A stretch of 60,000 nt of DNA, from positions 6,032,475 to 6,092,474 of the forward strand of contig NC_049995.1 of assembly GCF_000003815.2 (NCBI RefSeq), in the 5' to 3' direction. Made by a program: the position numbers and the translations under genes. Numbering within the stretch: position 1 is the stretch's first letter; the number at the start of each line of letters is the position of its first letter. Shown here piece after piece: positions 22,801 to 37,900 of this stretch. Below the pieces are notes generated by a model, which worked only from the letters and a program-made list of their open reading frames with translations, had not been told where the DNA came from and made no database searches. Source of the stretch: Branchiostoma floridae (taxonomy: Eukaryota > Chordata > Leptocardii > Amphioxiformes > Branchiostomatidae).

Positions 22801-25800
22801 CAAAAGCAGGTACTCAATCAACTGAACATAACTTTCGAAACGGTCAGAAGTTTCAGATAACATTCCATATCTTTCTTCAGTGACACTGATGTGATCTTGA
22901 AGCAACTGGTTTTTTATACCCTAACTAGCAATGAAGACAATTTCAGATGTTCAATAGGAAATATTGTAAAACAAAGTAAAGCTGAGGACAATTGGATTCC
23001 AATGGAAAATAAAGCTAATGCACAGATAATGCAAATGAGTCAATGAGCTCCTGCAAGTTGTTTCCGTTACAGGAGCTAATTTTCTTTGTTGGGGGAGGGG
23101 TACTATGTCCCAAGTGCCGGAAATTCCATACGTAGACCTCCTTGCCTGTTGAGGGTGTGATTGTATATTCTCTCACATATAGCCTCTCTTACCCCCCTCG
23201 AACCAGCGGGTCTTGCGGTCTAGGATATTGGTGGATTGGAGATTGAAGGGGTGCCTCTGGTTGTGGTTTAGTTGGTTGAAATTGGTAGAGGAGTAGCCGT
23301 TGACGCTGGGTTTGCCATGTTCTTTGTACCTTGCCTTTGGTGGCCGGCTGGTCTAACCAGTGTACGTATTGTTGGAGTTGGGTTCTTCACATTTGAGTCT
23401 GTAGATTGCATTGACCTTGAAATCCTTTCGTGATCTGTCTTTTATGGTCTGATAAAAAATTACGAAATATTTGCAGTAAATTAAACTTGTTTGCCAAAAC
23501 TTACGAATGGGGCAAACATATAAAAATCTGAGTGTCACCATTCTGCATATGATTAGTCATTTATCAAAGGGTAAAACACACGAAATATAGCATTTTCTTA
23601 TTATCCGTATCAAAAATAGTACCATTCAATGAACATAAACATTTACATCAAATAAGACTTTGACATAATCATCTAAGTCATAAGAAAATTTCAGAAAATG
23701 CCCCCTCTGTCGAAGAACTGACTCTTCTAGCGCATCCCGTTTAAAATGTTTTCATTGCACATAAGATCACCAAAGAACCATACTTCTAGCTTTCGAGCCT
23801 TCCCACCAGGTAATCCATGTAATTAGATTAAAATCTGACTTGTGACGTCACAGTGAACACCGCAGCTGGTTCGGAACATAAAATAAACATGGCACAACAA
23901 CAGCTTGCAAAAAGAATGATCTTATAAGCAAGCAGTGTTTGATTATCGTGATTGTATACATAAACAGATATTACAATTTTTGCTTTGGTTGCTTCGCAAT
24001 TAGGTCTTTGCCTGGCCACAGTACAAAGTTTCAAACAATCTGCAATGTTCACTGTGATAGAAGAGGAAAAGTCAGCATTTAATCTGGTGAGAAGACTCAA
24101 GAGTTTAATATTCATACGAATTGATGTTTAATGTCAGAAGGGTGTATTTCCTGCACAGACGGCTGTGTTATTAAGTAATATCATTATGGTTAAATGTAAT
24201 TTAAGATAATTCTAGTTGCATGGCATTGGTGTCTTACACCCTTTAACCTTCCACTTTGAATGCAACATTTTTACACGCTCCCATAAGCTGTATGGTGCCC
24301 AGCGAAACTATATAATCAACTCTTCGTGGCCCTTTGTGGTTAAAACATATGCACAAGCTGCCGTGTTATTTAGTAAAACGAATCCTGCGTCATGTACAGC
24401 TAGTACAGAATTTTTAACATCTTTGACTAAAGCCTTTTGTATGGACGCACGAAGGTCGACGCTAAGGCGATATCTCACTGCACTTGCGTCAAGCTTGCGT
24501 CACTGCGGGGTTCGATCACTGCGTCACTGTTTTGTTATTTTCTTCGATGTTTTATCATTTAGATATTATGTAATACGTAGCAGTATGACTTACAAGACGA
24601 AAAATTACACAAAAGGTTGAAATTCGTTGAATATATCTTTCGAACCCCGCAGTGACGCAAGCGTGACGCAAGTGCAGTGAGATACCCCCTTTAACAAGAA
24701 TGAGCCGAAATGCCGTCTGAACGAAAATTCTTCGTATATTGTTGGCTATCCGTAAATTTTCAATGCAGTCTATGATTAAGACGTTGATCATTCTTGTGGG
24801 CGTCTCATTCCATGGAGAACAGGTCGGTCAAAAGAACAGGCACAAACATAGGCGGTAGGCCAAGGAATTGTCTTTGATTCGCCCGCACACCGTATCGCTG
24901 AGCATTGCCGGGGTTGGCAAAGTACTGGGGATTACCCGAAGGTCAGGCAGCGAAGCGAGCTAGGTGGGAAAGGCCTTTTCTACTATCGCCGTTTTCTGCA
25001 AAATTCTAATATCTAAGTCAAAACTTTCAAGTGAATTATTTTCGTTGAGTTATTTGGAGGCCATTTAACGTACAAAGCGCACATATTAGTCATTTCAAAT
25101 TAAAATAAACGCCATTGAATTTTGGCCGATATCCGGGTCACTGCGTTACCAGCCTGAGTACGGCGGCGGCCGCACCACGTCGTCGTAAAATAACGCATCG
25201 GTAGTATATTTACCAAAACGCTGGCATTAACCACATGTAATCGTTATACTCATTGATGCATTATTCTTGTAGAACGGTCCATACTTAAATAATCGCTAAA
25301 ATGCCATCTGTTTCACGAGATCTGTATAATTTCCTAAGGAGGTTGGTATTCCTATCTCAGTTCTTACTTCCGGGTTGGCGATCACGAAAATCAGACGAAA
25401 GCAGTGGAAAAAACACGGTCAAAACGTATCTGCAGTGCAGCGTAGCTTTTGTCAGCATGTTGAAACCCTCAAACTTCTCAAATAGTGCCACGAAAATCGA
25501 CAAGGCGCCTAAACGGGCCCGCCGTACGATCCCACACCACAACACAGATCGAAAACACGGGAAGTGGTAACGCAGTTCAGGGAGATCGGTTCCTTACCCA
25601 GCCAACATTAAAACTTAGGGGAAAGGCGGCGCAAAGGATGACGGGAAATACTCGCGCTAAGAATATACTAGTAATCTTTGACGGGAGCATCTGAGGAGGC
25701 ATTTCCGGATTGGCGGTACACGGCGGACTACCGCGCCAGACAGCGCGCGGCGGGGTTCCTGTTACTCAACAAAAACACAATTCCGAGGCCTATTGCCCAT

Positions 25801-28800
25801 GGCACAAATAGTGGTTGCTAAGGGCAAGGGCATAGCTTAACTGTTCAACGTCTTCGTTTAATCCTCGTCAACGTCACAAGGGAAGCTACCCACCCTGACA
25901 GTAAGAAACATAAGGACGACGGATTGCCATGATATTTAGAACATATTTGGCCGAGATGCCCAATAATGAAGTGCAAATTATGCAAATTAGGATTAATCTG
26001 CATCTCTAATGATGGCAATCTATATATGCAGTGTTTTTCATTTCTCGTTCCGCTACATATACAGTGGTTTTCACACATATAACATGATACAGTTGGTGGC
26101 AGGTGCGAGATAAGCAGATACCAGTCATGCAAGTAAGTCCTTAATCAAGTAAGTCCTTAATATGCATAAATAATGTAAAGTTTTATTATTATTCTTAGAA
26201 TAGTAGAAGTAATTGGATTGCCAACATTGTGACCTGCGTAAGTTAGTTAAAGGTGTACATGACCAACCATAGCTTATGTAGATGTGAAAGATATTTGCAT
26301 AATCAGAATATTTAATAAGGTCTCCGAACTCTTGTCTTCTTCCATAGTGACAACTGCGACTGGATGTGGTGGTAACCTTACGGCTCCCTCCGGAGGTCCT
26401 GTGACATCACCCAACTATCCCAGTAACTATGGCAACGATGATAACTGCGAGTGGTCGATCACTCTACCAGAGGGAAGCATCATTCGTCTCATCTTCGACA
26501 GTTTCATTACTGAGATGGGTTGGGACTTTCTATCCATCTACGATGGAGCCGATGATAGTGCAACAGAGTTACAACGGTATTGCAAAATCATAAACAATCT
26601 AAAATATCTTCTGAAAAACGGAAGTTTCACAGTGCAACTTGGAATTCAATGAAAACCGGAAGTTTTACAGTGCAACTTGGAATTCAGTGATTACCAATTA
26701 ATGTGATGAATTCGATACACAAGACTGAAAGATTGTCATAGACAAGAAATAGATAGCAGACCAAGTACATGAAGTCTGTAAATATTGCACTCGTTTGTGT
26801 ATCAAGCCCTGGTTATCTTTTTCATGATGTCCAGATTAACAGGTGATAAATCAGTCAGCCCAGTCACCAGCACATCTAACCTGATGTTCCTGAGGTTTAC
26901 ATCTGACGGCAGTGTGACACGTCAGGGGTTCAACTTCTCTTACATAAGTAAATATATGAATTGCACTTCTCAAAGTTATTATGCTATCATATGGAGTGCT
27001 GCTCGTTTTTTTCGTTTTGCATCGGATTTGTATGTTTTAAAACAAATAACGAACCTGTATCTGAGATATAAAATCTTTTATTTCTAATGTGTTTTCTTTT
27101 AGGCCGTGCTGCAGGTCATTGCTGGGATCCTGGTGTACCTGCCAATGGTTACAGGGATAACAACAGTAACTTTACATCAGGACAGACAGTCAGCTACACC
27201 TGTATGGCCGGGTACCGACTGAGTTGGAATGGAAATATAACCTGCTGGTCAATCGGGATGTGGAGTGGTGCTACACCAATGTGTCTAGGTGATCGTTGTA
27301 TTCTCAGAATCATGGCAAAGTTAGATCTTGTTTAATGTTATTGCAGCCATACCACAGATATAGTGAAATAGACTGTATTCGTAATGTTTCTTCTTCTTTC
27401 TCTTGTCAAATCTTCAAAGCCATTCATCTCCGTCGTTTCTGGACCGAATGACCTGACATCTGGCACAAGGTTTCATGGAAACACTTTCAAATTATTAATT
27501 TCAACACATTTCTGATGGGAAATTGGTTTTCTTTCGGGCTCTGCCGTGACGTCAACGGTCGGACGTTCACCCCACGGAGCTCCACGCTTAGAATGACGTC
27601 GGCTTCAGCAAGAGTTAATTGAATCAATGAGCCAGCCAATCAGCGAAGAGACAGGCGAAGGCTAGGTTTTCGTTTAGCTAATTGTTAATACAAAACAAGA
27701 CGAAAATTTAAGTTTTGAGCCTGAAGAAAACAAACACTCCTAATTCACAGTATCTGCACCTGCCTGAAAATTATTCCAACTTATGCCCTACTTGAATGAA
27801 AAAATCTTCACTACAATAGTTTGTAGTTTCATAAGGAAAATATGCTGAATGGAAGGTGTGTTGATTTTCTTTTTTTTCTTTCGGAAAAATAGGAGCTGGC
27901 GATTCCAATAACAAACTAGTTATGCAGTTAGGAGCTCCTGAGGAAGAGTACATTGCTCCATTTGGGCCCGGGGCAAATTACAATATTAGTTCAATTTGAG
28001 GGATAGGTTACTGTTAAACTGTTCAATTTTTGGGGGTGATTTGAAACAGTCCAATGTTGCGTTGGAAGGAGTATAGCGGAAATATCCTGTATTTGGTGTC
28101 AAACAAATGTCGGCCATTCTAGTTACTATTTACTTCACAACTAGTTCTTTTCAAAAATATTTCTTTTGAAAAAGGTTTTTTTTTGCTTGCTCATGATGAT
28201 TTTCTTCTTCCGTAGTGGTCAGTGAATGTGGAGGTATCCTGACGACTCCCCATGGAGGACCTGTCACATCACCGAACTATCCCAATAACTATGGCAACTA
28301 TGAAATCTGCGAGTGGAAGATCACTGTACAAGAAGGAGGCATCATTCGTCTCACTTTCGACAGCTTCCGCACTGAGAACAGAGACTTTCTAACCATCTAC
28401 GACGGAGCCAGTAATCGTGCAACAGTGCTAAAACAGTACTCTTAACCCTATCTAGACCGAACTTTTGGCGATTTTCTGGGGCTGGGGGTGTGCATGGTGT
28501 GGTGTGGGTTCCCCCTTTGTAATTTCAAAACGGCATGAGTTACGCTCGCCAAATTTGCATGAGATTATATATTTTCCATAATTTTTTTTTATTCCTATGA
28601 CGTAATATGATACATGTTTGTGCTAAAAGCCATCTAAATAGGGAATTCACACAATACAGGTATCAAAAAACACAAACAAACTATCCAGACTGGGCTTTTT
28701 GGCCATTCCCTGGACTCGGCGGGGGGGGGGGGGGGGTTCCTTATTCGGCCTCGGGTAACTTACGGCCTGTGATACGATGGAGCTCGCCGGGTAATGAAAA

Positions 28801-28914
28801 AGGGCGAGGCCCCGCAAGGTTACCTGGGCGATGGAACCGAACATAAATTCAAACCACTCCGTGGGTCACGACGTTTTCAGAACCAATGTCTTAATGTAAC
28901 GTTACATTGTTAAA

Positions 28915-28976
<62 letters not shown>

Positions 28977-31900
28977 CCAATTTACTACTTTTAATAAGAC
29001 GTCTAAATGCTAACCGTATTAGATATTAAAAAATAATTTATCAACTATTGGATACGAATGACAAAAAAGGCCCTCGCGGAAGCCGCATAATGGTACCGTC
29101 CGAGTCCCGTTCAATCGAACGGCCGAACCCTCGGGATGTGAAATGGCGGGAAAACGATTGTGGCGCTGGCAACAGTTCTGAAGAAATGTTACCATCACAG
29201 TTAGGGGCTTCGTCCTCGCTGACAACAGTACTTTTGCTGACAAAATAGGTACATTTGCATTTACATTTCCCTTTAAAAGAAATTTATCCATCGCTATTTG
29301 GTTTAATCATAAAGGGATTTCCTCTACAGCGGATTATTGACCAAAAATGAGAAAAAAATGTCCATTTTACCTTTGTTATCCCCAAAAAAGGTAAGATTAA
29401 TCAATGTACAACAAAATGGCGTCAGACAAACTAAATCTACTTGAGTTATGCTGTCATTCTGTGAAATATGAGGTTCCAGAACGTTGTCTCCACGGAGGAC
29501 AGGCCTAGGCCATATGAAAAAAAAACTAATATTTTTTAAACCAAAATGTGTGTTTTAACCCCAAAAATCCATCATATCAACATAAAGTGTTTTATTTAGT
29601 TTAATTACTAATGGCACCATGTGAAATTCCATTGCAACACGACCATGCTATCGAATTTTACAAGCTTGTCCCCATTTTACCATCATCAAATCCGCAGGGG
29701 GTGATATGCTCGTCGAGATTTATAATTCCTAAAATTTTTATGATATAATGACGTAATATGACGTAATTATGATGTCTTTAATTGGTTTTTTGCTCAAACT
29801 GGGAATTCCCATTATAGCTAAATATTTCACACAAAAAGTTAACAATACAGTTTTTTTTATTAATATCTGTTAAAAGATGTATGTTATCAATAACCGACGC
29901 AACAACGTCAAAATGACGTCATAAATTAACGTTATCTGTAGTTTAGCTATCCGCCATCTTGGACTATCAACCTTAGATGTCTTCAGATAATTTTTTCAGT
30001 ATATAACGCTAAAATATCATGGAAATCGATTAAAAACGTTCAAATGAATGCTTTATGTAGGAAAATACCAAGTAGTGATGAAATCCGAGTGAAAATTAGC
30101 TGGTTGTATTTTTCATCATGATATTGTCAGCCATCTTGGATATTGAACAATTACGTCATCTCATTAGCATAATTCATGAATGTTTAATTATGAATGTTCA
30201 ACTAAGATGTGTTAGATATTACAGCTATATGAAAAAGAAGTTAAGTTTAGCAAGAAAATCTAAAAATTCCATTGTAAAAGTTGCCTTTCAGTAACCTGTT
30301 GCCATGGCAAGACGAAAAATTATAAACTTAGTACTTTATTTGTCTCTAACAATATTCTAGTAAAGTTGACCAAGTTTGGTTGTTCTAGCACAAGCCGTTT
30401 GGGAGCTATACGACATCAAAGTTGGCGCAGACACTTTTAGCCCCCACCCCCAGTCTGGATAGGGTTAAACAAACTAATAACATGTTATTGATATTTAGAA
30501 GAAGTAAGTCTTGGTTTTGACACTTTTTAAAAAAATTTTGACTCGTGACATAATCAAATTAGCCCTAAGACGTATTTTATGATGACCAGGTTAACAGGCT
30601 ACCAGCGAATCAGCCGACTAAGCCCTATCACCAGCACATCTAACATGATGTTCCTGAGGTTTACATCTAACTACAGATGGACGCGTCAGGGATTCAGCTT
30701 CTCTTACATAAGTAAATATTTTATTTGCACTTCTCACAGTTATTATGTTATTATAAGGAGTGCTGCTCATTTTTCGTTTAGACTTTTGTATCGGATTGGA
30801 TGTTTGTAAACAAATAACGAATCTGTATTTGAGATGTGAATTTTTCTTCTAATTTGTTTTCTTTTAGGCCGTGCTGCAGGTCATTGCTGGGATCCTGGTG
30901 TGCCTCCCAATTGTTACAGGGATAACAACAGTAACTTTACATCAGGACAGACAGTCAGATACACCTGTATGGCCGGGTACCGGCTGATAGGGGCTGCCAA
31001 TATAACCTGCCTGTCGAACGAGACATGGAGTGATGCTACACCATTCTGTACAGGTGATGCATTGTATTCTCAGAATCATGGTAAAGTTAGAACTTGTTTA
31101 ATTATATTGCAGCCATGCCACAGATATAGTGAAATATAGTTTATTCGTAATGTTTCTTCTTTACTTTTTCTTCTTTCTACTGTCAAATCTTAAAAGCGAT
31201 TCATCTCCGTCGTTTCTGGACCGATTGACCTAAAATCTGGCACAAGGGTAGGGTGGGCCATCACCCCCATACCTTTTTGTTTCATGTTTTCATGTATATA
31301 AAATGATTTATTGGGGTTTTATGGTCATTATCAGACCAAAACGGTATATTTTGCCCCCTGTACCCTAATATTACAATGAAATGACCTAAAATTTGGTATA
31401 GATATGCATCTGATATTCGGTAAAATCATCCAAGTAAAATTTTTGGCATAAAACAGTTTAAACTGATTAATTTCAACACATTTCTGAGAGGAAATTGGTT
31501 TTCTTTCGGCCTCCGCCGTGACGTCGATGGTCGAACGTTCACTCCACGGAGCTCTACGCTTAGAAGAACGTCAGGGCCTTCTAATCCCGTATATACAGAA
31601 ACACATGCATATTGTGACTATAAAGCGGCCAAATGTCCCCCTGTGCCAGGTTTAAAATTGTAGTTGCGAGGATTTGGAGTTTACGATGGGGTCATTTGGG
31701 CCGTAGCGGAAGGTAAGCGTGCCTTGAACGTTAGAGTACAAGTATTTGTCAATTGATTTACCAATATTCCGCAAAGCAATATCTATCAATTTTGGTAGAT
31801 CTGACTTTGGCAAGGTCAGTTGAGATAATTGAGGAAATGTTACTTTGCCAGTTTGCGTTTAGTTTTGATACGAAAGTTTGGCAGTGGCGTGAATGCTATA

Positions 31901-34900
31901 TGATTATTTTCAGTTTAATGGTCAGTTTAAAAGTGGTAGACGGAATTAGAGACTTAACAAACATCTTTCTCATTTGTTGTTAATTTTTAGTTTATTTGAT
32001 CCCTTATACTGTTGTTTCATTTTGGTATTATTTTGTATTTGCTGTTATGTTGTTAGAATATCTCTATGTGAAGTACGTAGCTTTTATTTGCCCATCCTCT
32101 ATAGTTTATAGTTTGTTTTTAACTGCTGCTGGAGGTGTGGGTCCTGTAAAGGATATAAATCATGTTACCCACACCTTGCAGAACTTTTTCTGTAAAGCGT
32201 AATAAATAATTAAATAAAAGGAAAATGAAAATGAAATATATGAATAAAACCACATCAAGTTACGTTGTTGGTTTTGGGATTTTTCAGAAAAAAATTAAGG
32301 GACAGGGCGGTAAAATTCTTTAAAAAATTACAGACGTCTCCGTTTAGGAAAGGGCTAATACAAAACAAGCCATTAAGATTTAAGTTTTTAGCTTGAAGAA
32401 AACAAACACTCCTACTACCTGCACCTGCATATATAAATTAGCATGTTCCGGTATAGACGATTTATGTCTTGATCGAGTCCAAGTCCAGAGAATCAGGTCC
32501 ATGTCCGGACCTGAACCTGGTAATGATTGGCTGTGAAAACTTGTGAATGGGTGATACGGAAAACAATGACCCGCTACAAAAGCGTCTTTTTGGAGGAGTG
32601 TCTGAATCGTATTGGTGTTATCGACTCCAATGTTAAATTTTCGTATTGTAAACGGTTTGTTTTTGCTTGCCCATGATGATTTTCTTCTTCCGTAGTGGTC
32701 AGTGAATGTGGAGGCATCCTGACGACTCCCCATGGAGGACCTGTCACATCACCGAACTATCCCAGATACTATGGCAACTATGAACTCTGCGAGTGGAAGA
32801 TCACTGTACAAGAAGGAGGCATCATGAATATTCGTCTTACGATCGAAATATTCATCACTGAGTACAATCATGACTTTCTAACCATCTACGACGGAGCCAG
32901 TGATCGTGCAACAGTGCTTCAACGGTACTCTTAACCCTATCTAGTCCGGGCTTCGGGCGGATTCCTGGTTCCTGGGGTGGGGGTGGGTTGGGTCTCCCCC
33001 TTGTAATTTAAAAACGGCATGGGTTACGATCACCAAATTTGCAGGAGACTATGTACTTGACCTTTCCATAATTTTTGTATCCCTATGGCATCATATGATG
33101 TAATTCTGACGTCATGATACATCTTTGTGCTAAAGCCATCTAAATAGGGAATTTTCGCTAGTGCGCTATACAGGTATTAAACAAAAGTAGACTAATAGGG
33201 GTGTGTTATTGACATTTAAGTCTGCCAATGATTTAAGGAAACGACGTCATATGTTCCCTATGTTGGATCGTCAAGCTGGAATTTTCAAAGATACTTGTTT
33301 TGTTTTTCATCTTACACCCCCCAAAGTAATAACCCAATTTTACCGTCGCTAATGACTTGGTCCTCCATATTAGATTTTAACCCATGACACCATAAAAATA
33401 GCCCTATTTTTTCTGATTATCAGGTTAACAGGTTACCAGTGGGATAGCCTAATTAACAGCCCTGTCACCAGCACATCTAACACGATGTTCCTGAGGTTTA
33501 CATCTGACGGCAGTGGGAGGCGCATGGGGTTCAAGTTCTCGTACATAAGTAAGAATCTTAATTGCACTTCTTACAGTTATTATGTTATTATAAGGAGTGC
33601 TGCTATTTTTTTTTTCTTTAGACGTTTTGGATCGGATCGATTAACAAATGACGAACCTGTATCTGTGAAGAAGAAAATATTTTTTTAAACATTGTTTTAG
33701 GCCGTGCTGCAGGTCATTGCTGGGATCCTGGTGTGCCTGCCAATGGTTACAGGGATAACAACAGTAACTTTACATCAGGACAGACAGTCAGGTATAGGTG
33801 TGTGGCCGGGTACCAGCTAGAGGGGGCTGCCAATATAACCTGCCAGTACAACGTGACATGGAGTGATGCAGCCCCAATTTGTAAAGGTGATGTATTGTAT
33901 TCTCAGAATCGTGGTAAAATTAGAACTTTATAAGATTCAAAACACATTAATTTTAAACAAACCAAAAAAGTAACCTCGCCGAGATAAAAACAAATCGTGA
34001 TCACGGCGTATTTGTGAACTTGACGAGAATAGTTTAAAAGTCATTGCACGACAAAACCAGACAGAGGTCGGAAGACGAGGGTCAGCCAAATCAGCTAAAA
34101 CCCTTCAGCTATTTTTCGTTATGGCGTTCTGAGACCCCCCTCAGAGACCTTTGAAAATCAAACAACGTATGGCTAAGAATTACTGAAATTACTAGGCTAT
34201 GTTATAAATGTTGGACAATTCCTCTACTACTGCATACGGAAAAGAAGTCAAACCCATTAAATAGCTTAAGTAGAAATTGATTTAGTTTAGACGTTATTCC
34301 CTTTTGATTTATCTATGATTTCCCTTCTTTGTTTATGTGTGCCGCTACTACTTTACTCTGTATGCAATTAGCCCTTAGGCATGAATTTGCAATAAAGATT
34401 ATTATTTTTAATATTATAAAATCCAATCTTTGATTTTCATATAGTAAACAGTATTTCTGCTTGCTCCTGATAATGATTTTCTTCTTCAGAAGCGCCCAAT
34501 CTATGTGGGGGCATCCTGACGAGTCCACATGGAGGACCTGTCACATCACCGAACTATATTCGCAGAGAATATTTTTGCGAGTGGACGATCACTGTACCAG
34601 AAGGAAGCATCATTCGTCTCACATTCGACAGTTTCAGTTTGTTTTATTTGGACTTTCCAGAGGACTTTCTATCCATCTACGATGGAACCGATGATAGTGC
34701 AAGAGTGTTAGCCGTGTATGTATGTAGATATTGACCATTGTATGTAGTACTACGTTATTGTCTGTATGAAGTTCAAGATGGTTAGTGGCGTGCCTTAGTG
34801 CACGTCACGAACGTCTCTCAAGTCTCTCTCCAACCAAAACGGTACAATTAAGCAACTCTCTAAGCGTTATTGTGCAACTGTGGTTTTCGTTGATGATAAA

Positions 34901-37900
34901 TCAATGTGGCAAATCCAACATGCCGGGCTAAAAGATACAATTTGTTCAGGTGAGAAAAATATAAGAGACATAAAACCAGCACGTATTTTAATTGTTAGTG
35001 TTCCGAGCCTTGATTTTCTACTCCATGAATAGTCTGAATACGGAAGTTTTACAGTGCAACCAAGGATTTGTTGATGACTAATCAGTGTGGAGAATTTAAC
35101 TTTTAAGTTTTACAGGTACAATTTGTTCTGGATAAGACGAAGAAAACAGTCATAAATTCACGATTGTTTGTGCATCGATTTTTTTTTCATAATTTCCAGG
35201 TTAACAGGTGATGAGTCAGTCAGCCCTATCACCAGCACAACTAACGCGATGTTCCTGAGGTTTACATCTTACAGCTATAGCAGCCATCAGTTCCAGGGGT
35301 TCAACTTCTCTTACACAAGTAAGGCTTTTGTTGCACTTCTCAGCCTAGTTATGTTACTATATGGTGTGCTGCTTTTTTGGCGACGTCTCAGGGGCGGAGA
35401 CATTCTTTATAGTACTACGATCGCTTTGAAAATACTTTAACCCTAGCCCAATTCAGACGGGGGGGGGGGCTTTTGAGGCCCACGCCAACTTTCGTGTCGT
35501 ATGTCAGAACGGCTTACGCTAAAGCTACCAAATTTCTTGAGTTTTCGGAAAATAATGTTAGCAACAATTTCAAAGACTTTTTTTTCAAATACATTTTTTC
35601 GTGTTGCCATGGCAACCGTTTGTTTACAGGCATTTTTAACAAAAATCGCTTATTTTGGTTTTAACAACGTTTTTTTCACGTTTATTTGCTATATTACTGC
35701 TTTTTTTCATACAAAAAATCTGACGTTATCTAAAATATCTTTGATAATCATATGTGTATAAATTATGCTACATTGATGACTTTGTTAACCAAAACCAAAA
35801 TGGCGGACCAAATGACCAGATCAAAATAACTTATTTTCACTTAGAATTTTAATGAATGTCTATTTCCATTGTTTTCTGTGATTTTTTGCTGCAAAAAAAG
35901 TATTTTTGAAAATTCGAGGTTGTGGATACGATATGGCGGAGGCCAGCTGGTATCATCGATGTACTATGTACACGACGTCATTTTTCGACGTTCCTTTGAT
36001 GTCATTGACGTTGTTATTGGAAACAAAGGTTGTAACAAACATGACCATTCTATTGTCTGCGTTTGTTGTTACATTTTTGTAGCATACCTTGAAGTTTTCT
36101 AAGAATACCCTTATTTCGTTGGTTCATTCCATTAAAACAAAATAACGACGTCATAATTACGTAATATTACGTTAGAATAACGTCAACATTTTTTGAATTG
36201 TTAGATATTATGTCTATATCATGGTGGTTTTGCGATAAGTCGTTCAAGAGTTAGAGAACTTGAAAGTGGAGGGCCTCAAAACCCACTGAAAACCAACAAA
36301 CCAGGAACTCTGACGGCACGCTGCTCATGTTGCGTTTGCGTTTGCCATTTCTCTGGGGCTAGAACTAACCCTTGTTTACCGGCCTTCCACGCGTCTTTCC
36401 CGGACATGGTCGATAGAACCGCCGCACAGCCACCAGCGGCTTCCCCTTGTAACGCCCGACGGTAGCGAAGACGTCTCCGCCGACTTCAACTCTATCGATC
36501 TCGTTGATAACCTGAACCTCCGATGTCGGGGGTCGGTGAACGGTCGGTGCTGGGTTGTTTTCACGGGCAAATAGGCAGGTGCGTCAGCAGTTGGTGGCGT
36601 CCGGGGTCCGTCTTGACGGGGTGATGTCTGCGTCGCTGCGTCCGCCTGTGGGGGAGTGTAAAGCCCAGTGTACGCTGATAGTGTCCTCCAATATACGAAA
36701 TACAGTATATTTGTCCCCAAACTTTATTAACCTGTGGTTTAGGGAATTTTCCACCAGTCTGCTCAAAAATCGAAGATATTTTGTTCTCTGCCCAAATTTA
36801 GTTATCACACGTGTACTTATTATAACCCAGGTGAAATCAAAGATATTTGTTACTTTCCTTAGAATGAAAGGCCAAGAGGTATCAATGGCCGAAATATGAG
36901 AATAAGCTATGATGCTTTCAATGAAAAAGAATCCTGCAGTTTTAAGGAAAATTCCTACCGAAGGTAGGCTCAGTACATTTTTTTCTTTTTCTAATTATGT
37001 TGTACATATATAATTTTTCAGGCAGTGTTGCAGGTCATTGCTGGGATCCTGGTGTACCGACCAATGGGAACAGAGATAACAACAGCAACTTTACATCAGG
37101 ACAGACAGTCAGGTACACCTGTATGACAGGGTACCAGCTGTGGGGGACTGCCAATCTAATCTGCCTGTCAAACGGGACATGGAGTGATGCTACACCATAT
37201 TGTCGAGGTGAGTTAAAGATTATCAACATTAGGGTATAACGTCTTGCTTACTTGTGCTTACATGTATACACCAGGAATATTTCTAGGTTATTAGAAGGCT
37301 TCAGACAGGTTCCTTTTTGCCTTCGCCAAGATTCATAGGGTGATGCTATCCCATTCTGTATAGGTGATATATCATTTTCTAAGAACTATGGTTAAGTCAG
37401 CACTAATTACTTCTAAAAATAGTTTCATAAGTTTGGTAAATTATACGATGTTGGATGATTATTTTACACAACCAATTGTACTCACTTTTTTCTTACGTTT
37501 CGTTGTCTATCAGACACCATCCTCAGAGCTTTTGAATAAAGTTTTGCTTCTCGCCGATCCATTTTGCCGATATAGGGTGCTACATATAGCGGCGAAAGCA
37601 AAACCTCAATCAGAAGCTCTGAGGACGCTGTCTGATATGTAGATACCGAAACGTAGGCAAAACGTAGGTACAATTGCTTGTGTAAACATATCCTCCTATC
37701 TACTGTCTAATTACTGTTAACTTTACATTTATATTCGTTGCAAACATATTTCTTTTACAAATACACAGAAAAGCACAGGTAGCAACATGGTTATCCGTCA
37801 AACAACCGTATGGGGTCAAACTGACCCCAAGCGTATATCAATGTGTGCTATTGTGCCATTTTTGGTCGAAAACAAATTCCTCTCATGAGTTTGTTCGTAT

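Larger units (their letters stand above)
16827..26347 (+). other. Repeat-rich first intron of gene 2
   Basis: No further module exon was found. Besides the elements listed separately, the stretches 17479-18349, 18464-19084, 19371-21282, 23561-24463 and 24692-26347 show only AT-rich unique-looking sequence. A second GT/GA-rich stretch lies near 17636-17700. Confidence 0.5.

Noticed and set aside
24216-24620. Plus-strand open frame of 134 codons
   Set aside because: Its 3' half runs through the arm of the MITE at 24464-24691, and no domain or splice context supports it.
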